The notes beneath the pieces are model-generated. The model did no database searches, had not been told where the DNA came from, and saw nothing but the letters and a program-made list of their open reading frames with translations. From Eggerthellaceae bacterium (GTDB taxonomy: Bacteria; Actinomycetota; Coriobacteriia; Coriobacteriales; Eggerthellaceae), in NCBI GenBank assembly GCA_030524475.1, contig JAUNGO010000014.1:1-43040 (forward strand): a stretch of DNA of 43,040 nt, read 5' to 3'. Position numbers and translations under genes: made by a program. Below, in pieces: positions 7,474-14,322 of this stretch; the stretch's first letter is position 1; each line of letters starts with the position of its first letter.

Positions 7474-8832
7474 ATGGCCGACCTCAAAACCGATTACCTC
7501 ATCATCGGAAACTCGGCGGCGGGCGTGACGGCCGCCGAGCATATACGAGCCAACGACGAAGCGGCGCGCGTGACCATCGTGAGCCGCGAGCCGTACCCGG
7601 CGTACGGGCGCCCGCTCATCTCGTACATGATCGAGGGTAAAACAACCGAGGAGAAAATCTGGTTCAAAGCCCCCGACTTCTACGAAACGCACCGCTTCGA
7701 CACGCTGTTCGGTCCTGAATACGAAGTGGTTGAGCTGAGCCCTGAGGCGCACGAGGCGCGCATGGCGAACGGGCAGGGTGTTGCCTACGGCAAGTGCCTT
7801 CTGGCGACGGGCTCCGTTCCCTTCACGCCGCCGATTAAGGGGCTTGAGGGCAAGGCGAACGTGAGCACCTTCATCACGCTCGACGACGCGAAGACGGCGT
7901 GGAACATGGCGAAGCAAGCAACGGAAGCGGCGCACGCGCAGGGGCGCGAAAGCCGCACTGTGGTCATCGGCGCGGGACTTATCGGGTTGAAGGCGGCCGA
8001 GGCGCTGTCTTACCACGCCGACGAGATTCTTGTGCTGGAGCTGGCCCCGCGCATTTTGCCGGCGGTGCTCGACGCGCAAGGCGCCGCCGTGCTGCAGAAG
8101 CTGGTCGCGGAACACGGCATCGAGTGCAAGCCGGGCGTTTCCGCCGCCGAGCTTGTGGGCGAGGGCGACCAGATTACCTCCGCCGTGCTCACCAACGGCG
8201 GGGAAGTGGCGTGCGACATGGTGGTGGCGGCCGTGGGCGTGCGTCCGAACTCGAGCTTGGCGGTGAACGCTGGTGCCGAGCAGGGACGCGGGCTCATCTG
8301 CGACGAAACGCTGCAAACGAGTTTGCCCGACGTGTACGCGGCGGGCGATCTTGTGCAGGTGACCGACGTGCTCGACGGCGCGCAGCGGCCGCTGGCGCTG
8401 TGGCCCAACGCCATGCGCCAGGGCAAGCTTGCCGGGTTGCACATGGCGGGCGTGCCGGGCGCCGAGCCGTACCGAGGGAGCTTCGCCGTCAACGCGGTTG
8501 ATTTCTTCGAGGCGTCGCTTCTCACGGCGGGCATCATCAACCCGGCGGACGACTCGGGGTGTGCCACGCGTATCATCGCCGAGGGCGAGCGCTATGCCAA
8601 GTTTGTCACGCGCGAGGGCAAGCTGGTGGGCTACATTCTGCTGAACCGACCCCAGAACGCGGGCATCTACACGTCTTTGATCGAAAACGACGTGCCGCTC
8701 GACACGCTTGACGCGGACATTTTCGAAGAAGCGCCCGTGAACCTCGATTTCTCGGAGCAGGTGAGGTGGGAGCGCTTGCACAAGTGCTACCCCGCCGACC
8801 GCGACAAGCGCGGCTGGAAGGAGCGTGCGTAA
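7474..8832 (+). CDS. FAD/NAD(P)H-dependent oxidoreductase of the glutamate synthase operon
   Basis: 452 residues, pyridine nucleotide-disulphide reductase fold of the NirB/rubredoxin reductase branch. The N-terminal FAD site reads DYLIIGNSAAGVTAAEHI, the NAD(P) site near residue 165 reads TVVIGAGLIGLKAAEAL, and the second FAD motif is VYAAGDLVQVTD. No redox-active CxxxxC pair is visible. It starts one base after the preceding stop. In this operon it most likely replaces the GltD small subunit, delivering NAD(P)H electrons through the Fe-S protein; the true electron donor is not shown by the sequence. Confidence 0.88.
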   Translation: MADLKTDYLIIGNSAAGVTAAEHIRANDEAARVTIVSREPYPAYGRPLISYMIEGKTTEEKIWFKAPDFYETHRFDTLFGPEYEVVELSPEAHEARMANGQGVAYGKCLLATGSVPFTPPIKGLEGKANVSTFITLDDAKTAWNMAKQATEAAHAQGRESRTVVIGAGLIGLKAAEALSYHADEILVLELAPRILPAVLDAQGAAVLQKLVAEHGIECKPGVSAAELVGEGDQITSAVLTNGGEVACDMVVAAVGVRPNSSLAVNAGAEQGRGLICDETLQTSLPDVYAAGDLVQVTDVLDGAQRPLALWPNAMRQGKLAGLHMAGVPGAEPYRGSFAVNAVDFFEASLLTAGIINPADDSGCATRIIAEGERYAKFVTREGKLVGYILLNRPQNAGIYTSLIENDVPLDTLDADIFEEAPVNLDFSEQVRWERLHKCYPADRDKRGWKERA

Positions 8833-8834
8833 AG

Positions 8835-9572
8835 ATGGCAGAGGCGCAAACGAACAAGGTTGTCGTCGAGCTGGGCACGGCCCATTTCCAAGAGGCGAAC
8901 GTGGAGGTGCGCGCGGCGCTTGAACAGGCCGACGTGGTGGAGCTGCGCCACGTGTACGCGCAGCGCTACCTGGGGTGCACCATGCCCGAGGGCAAGCGCC
9001 TGGAAATCCACGGCACGCCCGGCAACGACATGGCATGCTACATGGACGGCGGAAGCATCGAGGTGTTCGGCAACGCGCAGGACCAGATTGGCAACACCAT
9101 GAACGCGGGCGAGATCGTCATTCACGGGCGTTGCGGCGACGCGGCGGGATACGCCATGCGCGGGGGAGAGGTGTTCGTGCGCGACGACTGCGGTTGGCGC
9201 GTGGGCATCCACATGAAACAGTACGAGCAGAAGTGCCCCACCGTGGTTATCGGCGGTAACGCGGGCAGCTTCCTCGGCGAGTACATGGCGGGCGGCATCA
9301 TCGTGCTGTTGGGGCATCCGGGCGAGTATTTGGCCACGGGCATGCACGGCGGCGTCATATACCTGAAAAACAAGTTGCCCGAAGAGGACGTTCCGCAGGG
9401 CCTGGTGCTTGAGGAAGTCGACGCGGGCGACAAAAAGACGCTTGCGTGCCTGCTGGGGAAGTACAACGAGTACTTCGCCGACGACTTGGGAAAGCCCATC
9501 GAGGCAACGGGAGAGGGTTTTTGGCGCCTACGCCCCGAAAGCTCCCGCCCCTACGCAAGCATGTACGCGTAG
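8835..9572 (+). CDS. Glutamate synthase GXGXG-domain subunit
   Basis: 245 residues forming the right-handed beta-helix that is the C-terminal domain of GltB (also in formylmethanofuran dehydrogenase subunit C). Repeated turns carry the glycine pattern: GSIEVFGNAQDQIGNTMNAG, GEIVIHGRCGDAAGYAMRGG, TVVIGGNAGSFLGEYMAGG and GEYLATGMHGGVIY. It has no catalytic residues; in GltB it holds the amidotransferase and synthase domains in register around the ammonia tunnel. The ATG at 8835 follows the previous stop by 2 nt. Last gene of the operon, followed by a hairpin. Confidence 0.92.
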   Translation: MAEAQTNKVVVELGTAHFQEANVEVRAALEQADVVELRHVYAQRYLGCTMPEGKRLEIHGTPGNDMACYMDGGSIEVFGNAQDQIGNTMNAGEIVIHGRCGDAAGYAMRGGEVFVRDDCGWRVGIHMKQYEQKCPTVVIGGNAGSFLGEYMAGGIIVLLGHPGEYLATGMHGGVIYLKNKLPEEDVPQGLVLEEVDAGDKKTLACLLGKYNEYFADDLGKPIEATGEGFWRLRPESSRPYASMYA

Positions 9573-9577
9573 TTTTC

Positions 9578-9608
9578 GTTCCGCTTGCCCTAACGGGGCA
9601 AGCGGAAC
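9578..9608 (+). terminator. 13-bp perfect hairpin after the glutamate synthase operon
   Basis: GTTCCGCTTGCCC (9578-9590) pairs perfectly with GGGCAAGCGGAAC (9596-9608) around a 5-nt loop, 5 nt after the stop codon. No T run follows directly. It looks like the 3' end structure of the operon mRNA. Confidence 0.55.
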
Positions 9609-9632
9609 CGCTCGATGCTGCGAAGCTGTTTT

Positions 9633-9663
9633 GTTCCGTTCGTGCTGACGCAGCGAACGGAAC
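9633..9663 (+). repeat. Second hairpin, diverged tandem copy of the first
   Basis: GTTCCGTTCG (9633-9642) pairs with CGAACGGAAC (9654-9663). After both this hairpin and the one at 9578-9608 comes a related tail (CTCGATGCTGCGAAG, CTCGACGCTGCGAAG). The two units are therefore a tandem duplication whose stems changed while keeping base pairing. Confidence 0.6.
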
Positions 9664-9677
9664 GGCTCGACGCTGCG

Positions 9678-9777
9678 AAGCCCTGAGGTACTCCGCCTAG
9701 CCCCTTGTGCGCTTTCCTTCGCGTACCTAAAGTACGCTCAGCCGCGCGGCGGGGCTATGCGAATCACCTCAGGGCTT
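9678..9777 (+). repeat. 100-nt nested inverted-repeat element
   Basis: AAGCCCTGAGGT (9678-9689) pairs perfectly with ACCTCAGGGCTT (9766-9777). Nested within are TAGCCCC/GGGGCTA and the tight hairpin GCGTAC-CTAAA-GTACGC. It has no coding potential. It could be a mobile palindromic element (MITE- or REP-like) or a structured RNA. Confidence 0.5.
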
Positions 9778-9840
9778 CTCGCTGGCTCTACGAACGACCT
9801 GTGGGTCTTCGGGCGATCGGTTAAGCCTTGCTTGCTGCAC

Positions 9841-9867
9841 CGTAGGGCAAGGGCCATGCCCTTGCCG
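9841..9867. repeat. Dispersed 27-nt palindromic repeat, copy 1
   Basis: The arms GGCAAGGGC and GCCCTTGCC form a hairpin with a tiny loop. The same 27 nt occurs with one change at 12365-12391, there inside a coding sequence. This marks it as a dispersed REP-like element and not a gene-specific terminator. Confidence 0.6.
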
Positions 9868-9892
9868 TCCAATCGAAGAATACTTACCGACG

Positions 9893-9917
9893 AAACGGGG
9901 GGCGTAGCCCCCCGTTT
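9893..9917. terminator. Bidirectional intrinsic terminator between glutamate synthase operon and slyD
   Basis: AAACGGGGGGC (9893-9903), loop GTA, GCCCCCCGTTT (9907-9917), then a further T on the plus strand. The A/T flanks on both sides let it act on transcripts from either direction, as expected between convergent units. It ends 9 nt from the slyD stop codon. Confidence 0.85.
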
Positions 9918-9925
9918 TCTGCGTT

Positions 9926-10351
9926 CTACAAAACCTCAACCAACTCGATCTCGAAGTTGAGCGCTTTGCCCGCCATCGGGTGGTTCATGTCGAACGTCAC
10001 CACGCCGTCTTCAATTTTGACCACCTGAACGGGCATGGGCTGTCCGTCGGGACCGTACATATAGATGGTTTCCCCCACGGGAAGCTGGTCGCCGTTGGGA
10101 ACCTGGACGAGCGGCACCTCTTGGATAAGCTCAGGCCTCGCCTCGCCGTAAGCCTCGGCGGGCTCGAGGCGCACCTTCTTCTTCTCGCTGACGGTCATGT
10201 CGACCACCGCCTTGTCGAACCCGGCGATCATCTGCCCCGCCATGCACGTGAACTCCAGCGGCTCCCCGCGATCGTACGACGAGTCGAACTTTTCCCCGTT
10301 GTCGAGCGTTCCCACGTAATGGGCGCGCACCTTCTTACCCTCGTTGCTCAT
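9926..10351 (-). CDS. SlyD-like FKBP-type peptidyl-prolyl isomerase
   Basis: 141 residues. It catalyses cis-trans isomerisation at prolines and acts as a cytosolic folding chaperone. FKBP signatures are VRAHYVGTLDNGEKFDSS, a short form of the active-site strand and PLEFTCMAGQMIAGFDKAVVDM; the insert-in-flap domain spans about residues 65-120 (EAYGEARPELIQEVPLVQV). MNHPMAGKALNFEIELVEV closes the FKBP fold. The metal-binding His-rich tail of E. coli SlyD is absent. The ATG at 10351 is chosen over an upstream one because AAAGGA lies just before it. A TATAGT box at 10398-10393 may be its promoter. It is transcribed alone, convergent with the glutamate synthase operon. Confidence 0.92.
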   Translation of the reverse strand: MSNEGKKVRAHYVGTLDNGEKFDSSYDRGEPLEFTCMAGQMIAGFDKAVVDMTVSEKKKVRLEPAEAYGEARPELIQEVPLVQVPNGDQLPVGETIYMYGPDGQPMPVQVVKIEDGVVTFDMNHPMAGKALNFEIELVEVL

Positions 10352-10616
10352 CAAGCGTCCTTTCCGCGTAGTCGGCAAAAATGGTTCTCCAAACTATAAC
10401 ACTGCTTGCGTTTTTCTCCGTGCTGCGGGTTTTATTTCGGGGGAGGGTCACGCCGCGACGCACGTCGGCGACCAGGCTTCGGCATTTTGTGGCGATGACC
10501 TGTGGTTTTGCCGCTCGATCACCGAAACCTCACAAACGCCTTAAACGAGGGAAATAGCAAGGCAGAGAAACTGATCGAAAGAAGTTTCCCCAGATCAAAC
10601 GCAGAATCAGCGAGGT
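10352..10616. other. Gene-free region upstream of slyD
   Basis: 265 nt without a gene. It contains the likely slyD promoter (minus strand, TATAGT at 10398-10393) and a GC-rich near-hairpin around 10453-10472. The rest (10520-10616) is unusually A-rich for this genome. I saw no RNA gene. Confidence 0.4.
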
Positions 10617-10637
10617 CAAAAAGGTACACTTTTTTGA
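10617..10637 (+). repeat. Left inverted repeat flanking the polysaccharide promoter
   Basis: A 21-nt site with arms CAAAAAGGT and ACTTTTTTG around a central AC. Read on the opposite strand, the site at 10744-10764 matches it at 20 of 21 positions, with the central dinucleotide inverted (AC against GT). The promoter at 10699-10727 lies between the two. This is the layout of an invertible promoter, though a pair of operators is also possible. Confidence 0.6.
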
Positions 10638-10698
10638 TTCGGACGAAAAAGAGGAAACGAGCGACTGATTCCGCGTAACGAAAGACAGACGATCAGGG

Positions 10699-10727
10699 TT
10701 TTTGCAAATTCGGAGAAGCGTTATAAT
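10699..10727 (+). promoter_or_regulatory. Promoter of the NusG-like/polysaccharide operon
   Basis: A perfect TATAAT at 10722-10727 with a weak -35 (TTTTTG at 10699-10704, 17-nt spacing; TTGCAA at 10702 would be too close). It points towards the NusG-like gene and lies between the inverted repeats at 10617 and 10744. In the sequenced orientation the promoter is therefore in the ON position if the segment inverts. Confidence 0.65.
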
Positions 10728-10743
10728 GCTTCAGGTTCAGAGG

Positions 10744-10764
10744 TCAAAAAAGTGTACTTTTTTG
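10744..10764 (-). repeat. Right inverted repeat flanking the polysaccharide promoter
   Basis: The arms CAAAAAAGT and ACTTTTTTG surround a central GT and are perfectly complementary. It is the inverted partner of the site at 10617-10637 (20 of 21 nt on the minus strand). It lies about 10-30 nt downstream of the expected transcription start, so a protein bound here could also block transcription. Confidence 0.6.
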
Positions 10765-10790
10765 CACCCTCGAACGCCGGGAAAGGTCAG

Positions 10791-10814
10791 GCGGCGTTTC
10801 GCGCCGCGCTTTTT
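10791..10814 (+). terminator. Intrinsic terminator in the leader of the NusG-like gene
   Basis: GCGGCG (10791-10796) pairs with CGCCGC (10802-10807), followed within 2 nt by five T. It lies after the promoter and about 95 nt before the first gene, so it would end transcription early unless overridden. A processive antiterminator encoded just downstream makes read-through control plausible. Confidence 0.65.
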
Positions 10815-10909
10815 CGCGGGTGTGCGGGGGTTGCAAACTTGAGGAGAAGCGTGTTGCGCGGGCTTGCATCGACAATTGAATGCGCGCTGCCGGGGAGGGC
10901 TCTCTAACG

Positions 10910-11452
10910 GTGTGGTTCTCGATCAACGTCAACCCTGGCTGCGAGGTCGAGGCGGCGTCGGCGTTGCTCGCCGACGCGCGTAACTTGGGTATCGACGACG
11001 CTTTTGCCCCCATGTCCGAGGTGCGCGGCGCCCAGGAAAACGCCGTTGTGCCGATGATCCCTGGTTGCGTGGTGCTGGTTTCCCCCGGCGTGCGCGAGGC
11101 GCGCGCCGCCGTGCGTCGTGCGCGCGGGCTGGGGAGCTTTCTGCCGCGCGAAGGCGCGGGCGTCGCCGCCCTAACCGAGCGCGAGGCGCAGGTCATCGAG
11201 GGACTCGTCGGGGGAGGCGGGCGGCGCGTGGCCGCGTTTTCCGAGGGCCGTATGCTCGAGGGCGGCGGCGTGGCGGTCGACAGCGGGGCGCTGCGCGGGC
11301 GGGAAGACCTGATCGGCCACGTGAGCTGCCGCAGGAAGCGCGCTTTTGTTCCCGTTACCCTTGCGGGTCGCGAGGCGTGCGCCGAGTTGGGTCTGCGCGT
11401 GACCCGAAACGCACGAGGGACGAACACGGCGGTGGCGAACATGGGGACGTAG
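10910..11452 (+). CDS. NusG-family specialised antiterminator (first copy)
   Basis: 180 residues. The N-terminal NGN-like domain (VWFSINVNPGCEVEAAS onward, about 1-105) and a C-terminal KOW-like part (GGVAVDSGALRGREDLIGHV) match specialised NusG paralogues such as LoaP, UpxY and RfaH. These bind RNA polymerase and promote elongation through long surface-polysaccharide or antibiotic operons. The GTG at 10910 is chosen because GGGGAGGG lies about 10 nt upstream and the start then aligns with the second paralogue (MWYAIQVETG). It is far shorter than a housekeeping NusG with its N-terminal extensions. It is separated from its promoter by a terminator, which suggests self-control. Confidence 0.82.
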   Translation: MWFSINVNPGCEVEAASALLADARNLGIDDAFAPMSEVRGAQENAVVPMIPGCVVLVSPGVREARAAVRRARGLGSFLPREGAGVAALTEREAQVIEGLVGGGGRRVAAFSEGRMLEGGGVAVDSGALRGREDLIGHVSCRRKRAFVPVTLAGREACAELGLRVTRNARGTNTAVANMGT

Positions 11453-11515
11453 CCCCTTCGCTAGGTCAGTGAACAAGGGCGTGCCCCGCGTTCACCCCAT
11501 TAGCCCAGCTTCTTT

Positions 11516-11609
11516 CGGAAGGCTCGCCGACGAATGCTCGTCGGGCCTTCCGCAGGAAACTGCGAGATTGAACATACTGCGTTGCCTAGGACAGCACCCC
11601 GCAGGGTGC
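11516..11609 (+). ncRNA. Three-hairpin leader between the two NusG-like genes
   Basis: Hairpin 1: CGGAAGGC + CCGACGA (11516-11533) with TCGTCGG + GCCTTCCG (11538-11552), a 15-bp stem with a 3-nt bulge (TCG) and an ATGC loop. Hairpin 2: CGCAG-GAAA-CTGCG (11551-11564), a GNRA tetraloop sharing 2 nt with hairpin 1. Hairpin 3: GCACCC-CGCA-GGGTGC (11594-11609). None has a following T tract. Such compact RNA stems resemble the kind of leader hairpin that LoaP-type NusG paralogues bind; the specific role is inferred. Confidence 0.5.
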
Positions 11610-11694
11610 GCGTCGGCGGCGCGGGGAGCGAATGCGTTTTTGCCGTGCCGCGTGGCGGGATGGCGAAGCCGTGCCAGAAAGGGGCTTGGGGCTC

Positions 11695-12255
11695 ATGTGG
11701 TACGCCATCCAAGTTGAGACGGGCCGCGAGGACGCGGCCTGCGAAGACGTGCGTTATGCGGCGGGCGACCTGATCGAGGAGTGCTTCGTGCCGAAGTACC
11801 GCGCCGGCGCGCGCCTGCCCGACGGGAGTTGGGGCGCGCGCGACGAGCGGCTGCTGCCGGGGTACCTCGTGTGCGACACCCGGCGCGTGGACGACGTGGC
11901 GGCGCGGTTGCGTCGCGCGCGGAGCTTCGCGCGCGTGCTGGGCAGCGGGGACGCGTTCGTTCCGTTGAGCGAGGAAGAGTGCGCGTGGCTGCGCCGCAGC
12001 ACCAGTTGCGGCCAGCGCACGGTGGGCGAGTCGGTGGGCTACATGGACGACGGGCGCCTGGTGGTGCTCGACGGCCCGCTCGCGGGCCGCGAGGACTGGG
12101 TGCGCAAGATCGACTACCACCGGCGCGTCGCGTATCTGGACATGCCCATGGGCGGCCGCAAAGTGGCCGGTCAAGCGGGTTTACGCATGGTAAGCAAGGC
12201 AAAAGGCCGCCTGCTAGCAAAAGAGCTGACAAAGGCCCCAACAAACAAAGAGTGA
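11695..12255 (+). CDS. NusG-family specialised antiterminator (second copy)
   Basis: 186 residues. The NGN domain (MWYAIQVETGREDAACEDV to about residue 100) contains LLPGYLVCDT, the strand found in LoaP/UpxY proteins as LFPGYVF. A KOW-type segment follows (VGYMDDGRLVVLDGPLAGREDWVRKIDYHRRVAYLDM divides over about 125-160). It ends with a basic tail. The ATG at 11695 has GAAAGGGG upstream. Its stop overlaps the start of the sugar-phosphate transferase gene (GTGA), linking it directly to the polysaccharide genes it probably serves. It is related to, but clearly diverged from, the gene at 10910. Confidence 0.88.
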   Translation: MWYAIQVETGREDAACEDVRYAAGDLIEECFVPKYRAGARLPDGSWGARDERLLPGYLVCDTRRVDDVAARLRRARSFARVLGSGDAFVPLSEEECAWLRRSTSCGQRTVGESVGYMDDGRLVVLDGPLAGREDWVRKIDYHRRVAYLDMPMGGRKVAGQAGLRMVSKAKGRLLAKELTKAPTNKE

Positions 12256-13136
12256 CAAAAGAACCAAAAGACAATCGAATAGAAAACGAAGACGACCCGC
12301 AAAACGGTGCAGGGACGACGTGTGCCGTGGCAAGCGAGGTCGCCTCGGGGGCATCCAACGTCCCCGTAGGGCAAGGGCCACGCCCTTGCCGCGAGGACGG
12401 CGCGGGCTTCCGCGGCGATGCCGACGGGTGGATCGAGACCAGCCTCACGAACGACGAGGCCGCCGCAATCTTGCGCGGCGCGGACTCGGGCATCGCGCCC
12501 GACCTGTCGCGGCGCGGCTATCGGTTCGCGAAGCGCGCGTTCGACGTCGTGGCCTCGGGCGCGGCGATCGCGGTCCTTTTGGTTCCGGGCGCCGTCCTGT
12601 CCGCCGTCATCTGCGCCAAGTCGCCCGGGGCCGGCCCTCTGTACTCCCAGCTGCGCGTGGGCCGCCTGGGGAGGGACGGCACGTACAGGCTGTTCCGCAT
12701 GTGGAAGTTCCGCAGCATGGTGCCCCATGCCGACGAGATGCTTAAGGACCTCATCGACAAAAACGAGGCCGACGGCCCGCTCTTCAAAATCAAAGACGAC
12801 CCGCGCATCATCCCTGGCATTGGGAAGTTTATACGCAAGCACTCCATAGACGAACTGCCTCAGCTCATAAACGTGTTCGCGGGTGACATGAGCCTCGTCG
12901 GCCCCCGGCCCGCGCTGCCCCGCGAGGTGGCCGCCTACGACGAGCGCGCCAAGCGGACCTTGTGCGCCAAGCCCGGCTGCGGCGGCGTTTGGCAGGCGTC
13001 CACAAGATCCGACTCGCTCTTCGACGAGAAGGTGGCCATGGACCTGGAGTACATCGAGAAGAGCTCGGTCGGCTACGACCTGGGCCTGATATTCGGCACC
13101 GTCCGCACGATGGTCAGGGGGGACGGCGCGTACTGA
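12252..13136 (+). CDS. Undecaprenyl-phosphate sugar phosphotransferase (initiating enzyme)
   Basis: 294 residues, bacterial sugar transferase (WbaP/PglC superfamily). It moves a sugar-1-phosphate from a nucleotide sugar to undecaprenyl phosphate, the first step of repeat-unit assembly. A poorly conserved N-terminal 90 residues precede one membrane/re-entrant helix (KRAFDVVASGAAIAVLL, about 94-120). The catalytic domain follows: LFRMWKFRSMV, GPLFKIKDDPRI, RKHSIDELPQLINV and SLVGPRPALP. The GTG at 12252 overlaps the previous stop, indicating coupling; no good ribosome binding site is seen. The N-terminal region includes ten residues encoded by a dispersed 27-nt palindromic repeat (12365-12391), a recent insertion tolerated in a linker. 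Confidence 0.9.
   Translation: MTKEPKDNRIENEDDPQNGAGTTCAVASEVASGASNVPVGQGPRPCREDGAGFRGDADGWIETSLTNDEAAAILRGADSGIAPDLSRRGYRFAKRAFDVVASGAAIAVLLVPGAVLSAVICAKSPGAGPLYSQLRVGRLGRDGTYRLFRMWKFRSMVPHADEMLKDLIDKNEADGPLFKIKDDPRIIPGIGKFIRKHSIDELPQLINVFAGDMSLVGPRPALPREVAAYDERAKRTLCAKPGCGGVWQASTRSDSLFDEKVAMDLEYIEKSSVGYDLGLIFGTVRTMVRGDGAY
12365..12391. repeat. Dispersed 27-nt palindromic repeat, copy 2, inside a gene
   Basis: It matches the intergenic copy at 9841-9867 at 26 of 27 positions. Here it is read in frame as part of the sugar transferase's variable N-terminus (around VGQGPRPCRE). Confidence 0.6.
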
Positions 13137-14305
13137 TGAGGCACGTGTTCATCGTCGGCTCCAAGGGCATACCCGCCGGCTACGGCGGCTACGAGACGTT
13201 CGTGGAGAAGCTCACCGAGAACCGGGCCTCGCCCGACGTCAGGTACCACGTGGCGTGCGCCGTGGACTCGCCCGAGGAGGTCGGCGAGTTCGAGCACAAC
13301 GGGGCGCACTGCTTCAAGGTGATGCGCAGGCCCGTCGGCGCGGCCAAGGCCGTCCTCTACGACGTCGACGCGTTGAGGTGGTGCGTCGCCTACATCGAGG
13401 AGAACCATATAGAGCGCCCCGTCGTGTACGTGCTGGCGTGCCGCATAGGGCCGTTCTTCGGGAGGTACGTCGGGAAGATCCACTCCCTGGGCGGCAGGGT
13501 GCTCGTGAACCCCGACGGCCACGAGTGGAGGCGCGCCAAGTGGAGCGCGCCCGTGCGGAGGTACTGGAAGGTCTCGGAGCGCGGGATGGTCAAGCGCGCC
13601 GACCTGACGGTGTGCGACTCCAAGAACATAGAGCGCTACATCCAGAGCGAGTACGCGCGCTTCGAGCCCGCCACGACGTACATCGCCTACGGGGCCGACG
13701 TCGGGCGCTCGGCCCTCGCCGACGACGACCCGAGGTTCGCGGGGTGGCTGGCCGAGAGGGGCCTTTCGCCCTTCGGGTACTACCTGGCGGTGGGGCGCTT
13801 CGTGCCGGAGAACAACTACGAGGCCATGATCCGCGAGTTCATGGCGTCGGGCAGCAAGCGCGACTTCGCGCTCGTGACGGGCGCGGACGACGCCTTTTTG
13901 GCCGAGCTGGAGCGCAAGACGCGCTTCAAAAGCGACCCGCGCATCAAGTTCGCGGGCACGGTCTACGACCAGGAACTGCTCAAGAAGATCCGCGAGCAGG
14001 CCTACGGCTACTTCCACGGCCACGAGGTGGGCGGCACCAACCCGAGCCTGCTCGAGGCGCTGGCGTCGACCCGCCTGAGCCTGCTTCTGGACGTGGGCTT
14101 CAACCGCGAGGTGGCCGAGGGCTCGGCCCTGTACTGGACCAAGGAGCCGGGCGACCTGGCGGCCCTAATCGAGAGGGCCGACGCCATGGGGGAGGGCGAG
14201 GTCGCGGCCTTGGACGAGGCCTCGACGGCCGTCATCCGCGACCGCTACTCGTGGCGATACATAGTCGATAGGTACGAGGACTTGTTTCTTGACGGCATTC
14301 GCTAA
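13136..14305 (+). CDS. GT4-type glycosyltransferase with DUF1972, rhamnosyltransferase-like
   Basis: 389 residues. The N-terminal DUF1972 domain opens with FIVGSKGIPAGYGGYETFVE, the hallmark of Cps2T/RgpA-like beta-1,4-rhamnosyltransferases. The C-terminal half is a GT-B nucleotide-sugar site with YYLAVGRFVPENNYEAMI and the glycine/Glu motif GHEVGGTNPSLLEALAS. It would add the second sugar on the inner membrane's cytoplasmic face. The ATG overlaps the preceding stop by 1 nt. The gene uses many AGG and GGG triplets and is very GC-rich compared with the following genes. If it really uses dTDP-rhamnose, its donor pathway is broken in this locus. Confidence 0.88.
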   Translation: MRHVFIVGSKGIPAGYGGYETFVEKLTENRASPDVRYHVACAVDSPEEVGEFEHNGAHCFKVMRRPVGAAKAVLYDVDALRWCVAYIEENHIERPVVYVLACRIGPFFGRYVGKIHSLGGRVLVNPDGHEWRRAKWSAPVRRYWKVSERGMVKRADLTVCDSKNIERYIQSEYARFEPATTYIAYGADVGRSALADDDPRFAGWLAERGLSPFGYYLAVGRFVPENNYEAMIREFMASGSKRDFALVTGADDAFLAELERKTRFKSDPRIKFAGTVYDQELLKKIREQAYGYFHGHEVGGTNPSLLEALASTRLSLLLDVGFNREVAEGSALYWTKEPGDLAALIERADAMGEGEVAALDEASTAVIRDRYSWRYIVDRYEDLFLDGIR

Positions 14306-14322
14306 CCAATAGGAGGAAATGA

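Noticed and set aside
11781-12251. Extended N-terminus for the sugar transferase
   Set aside because: It runs inside the NusG-like gene in another frame; the GTG at 12252 overlapping the stop is the natural start.
12962-13135. Extended start for the glycosyltransferase
   Set aside because: DUF1972 begins exactly at the ATG at 13136; the extension overlaps the conserved end of the sugar transferase.
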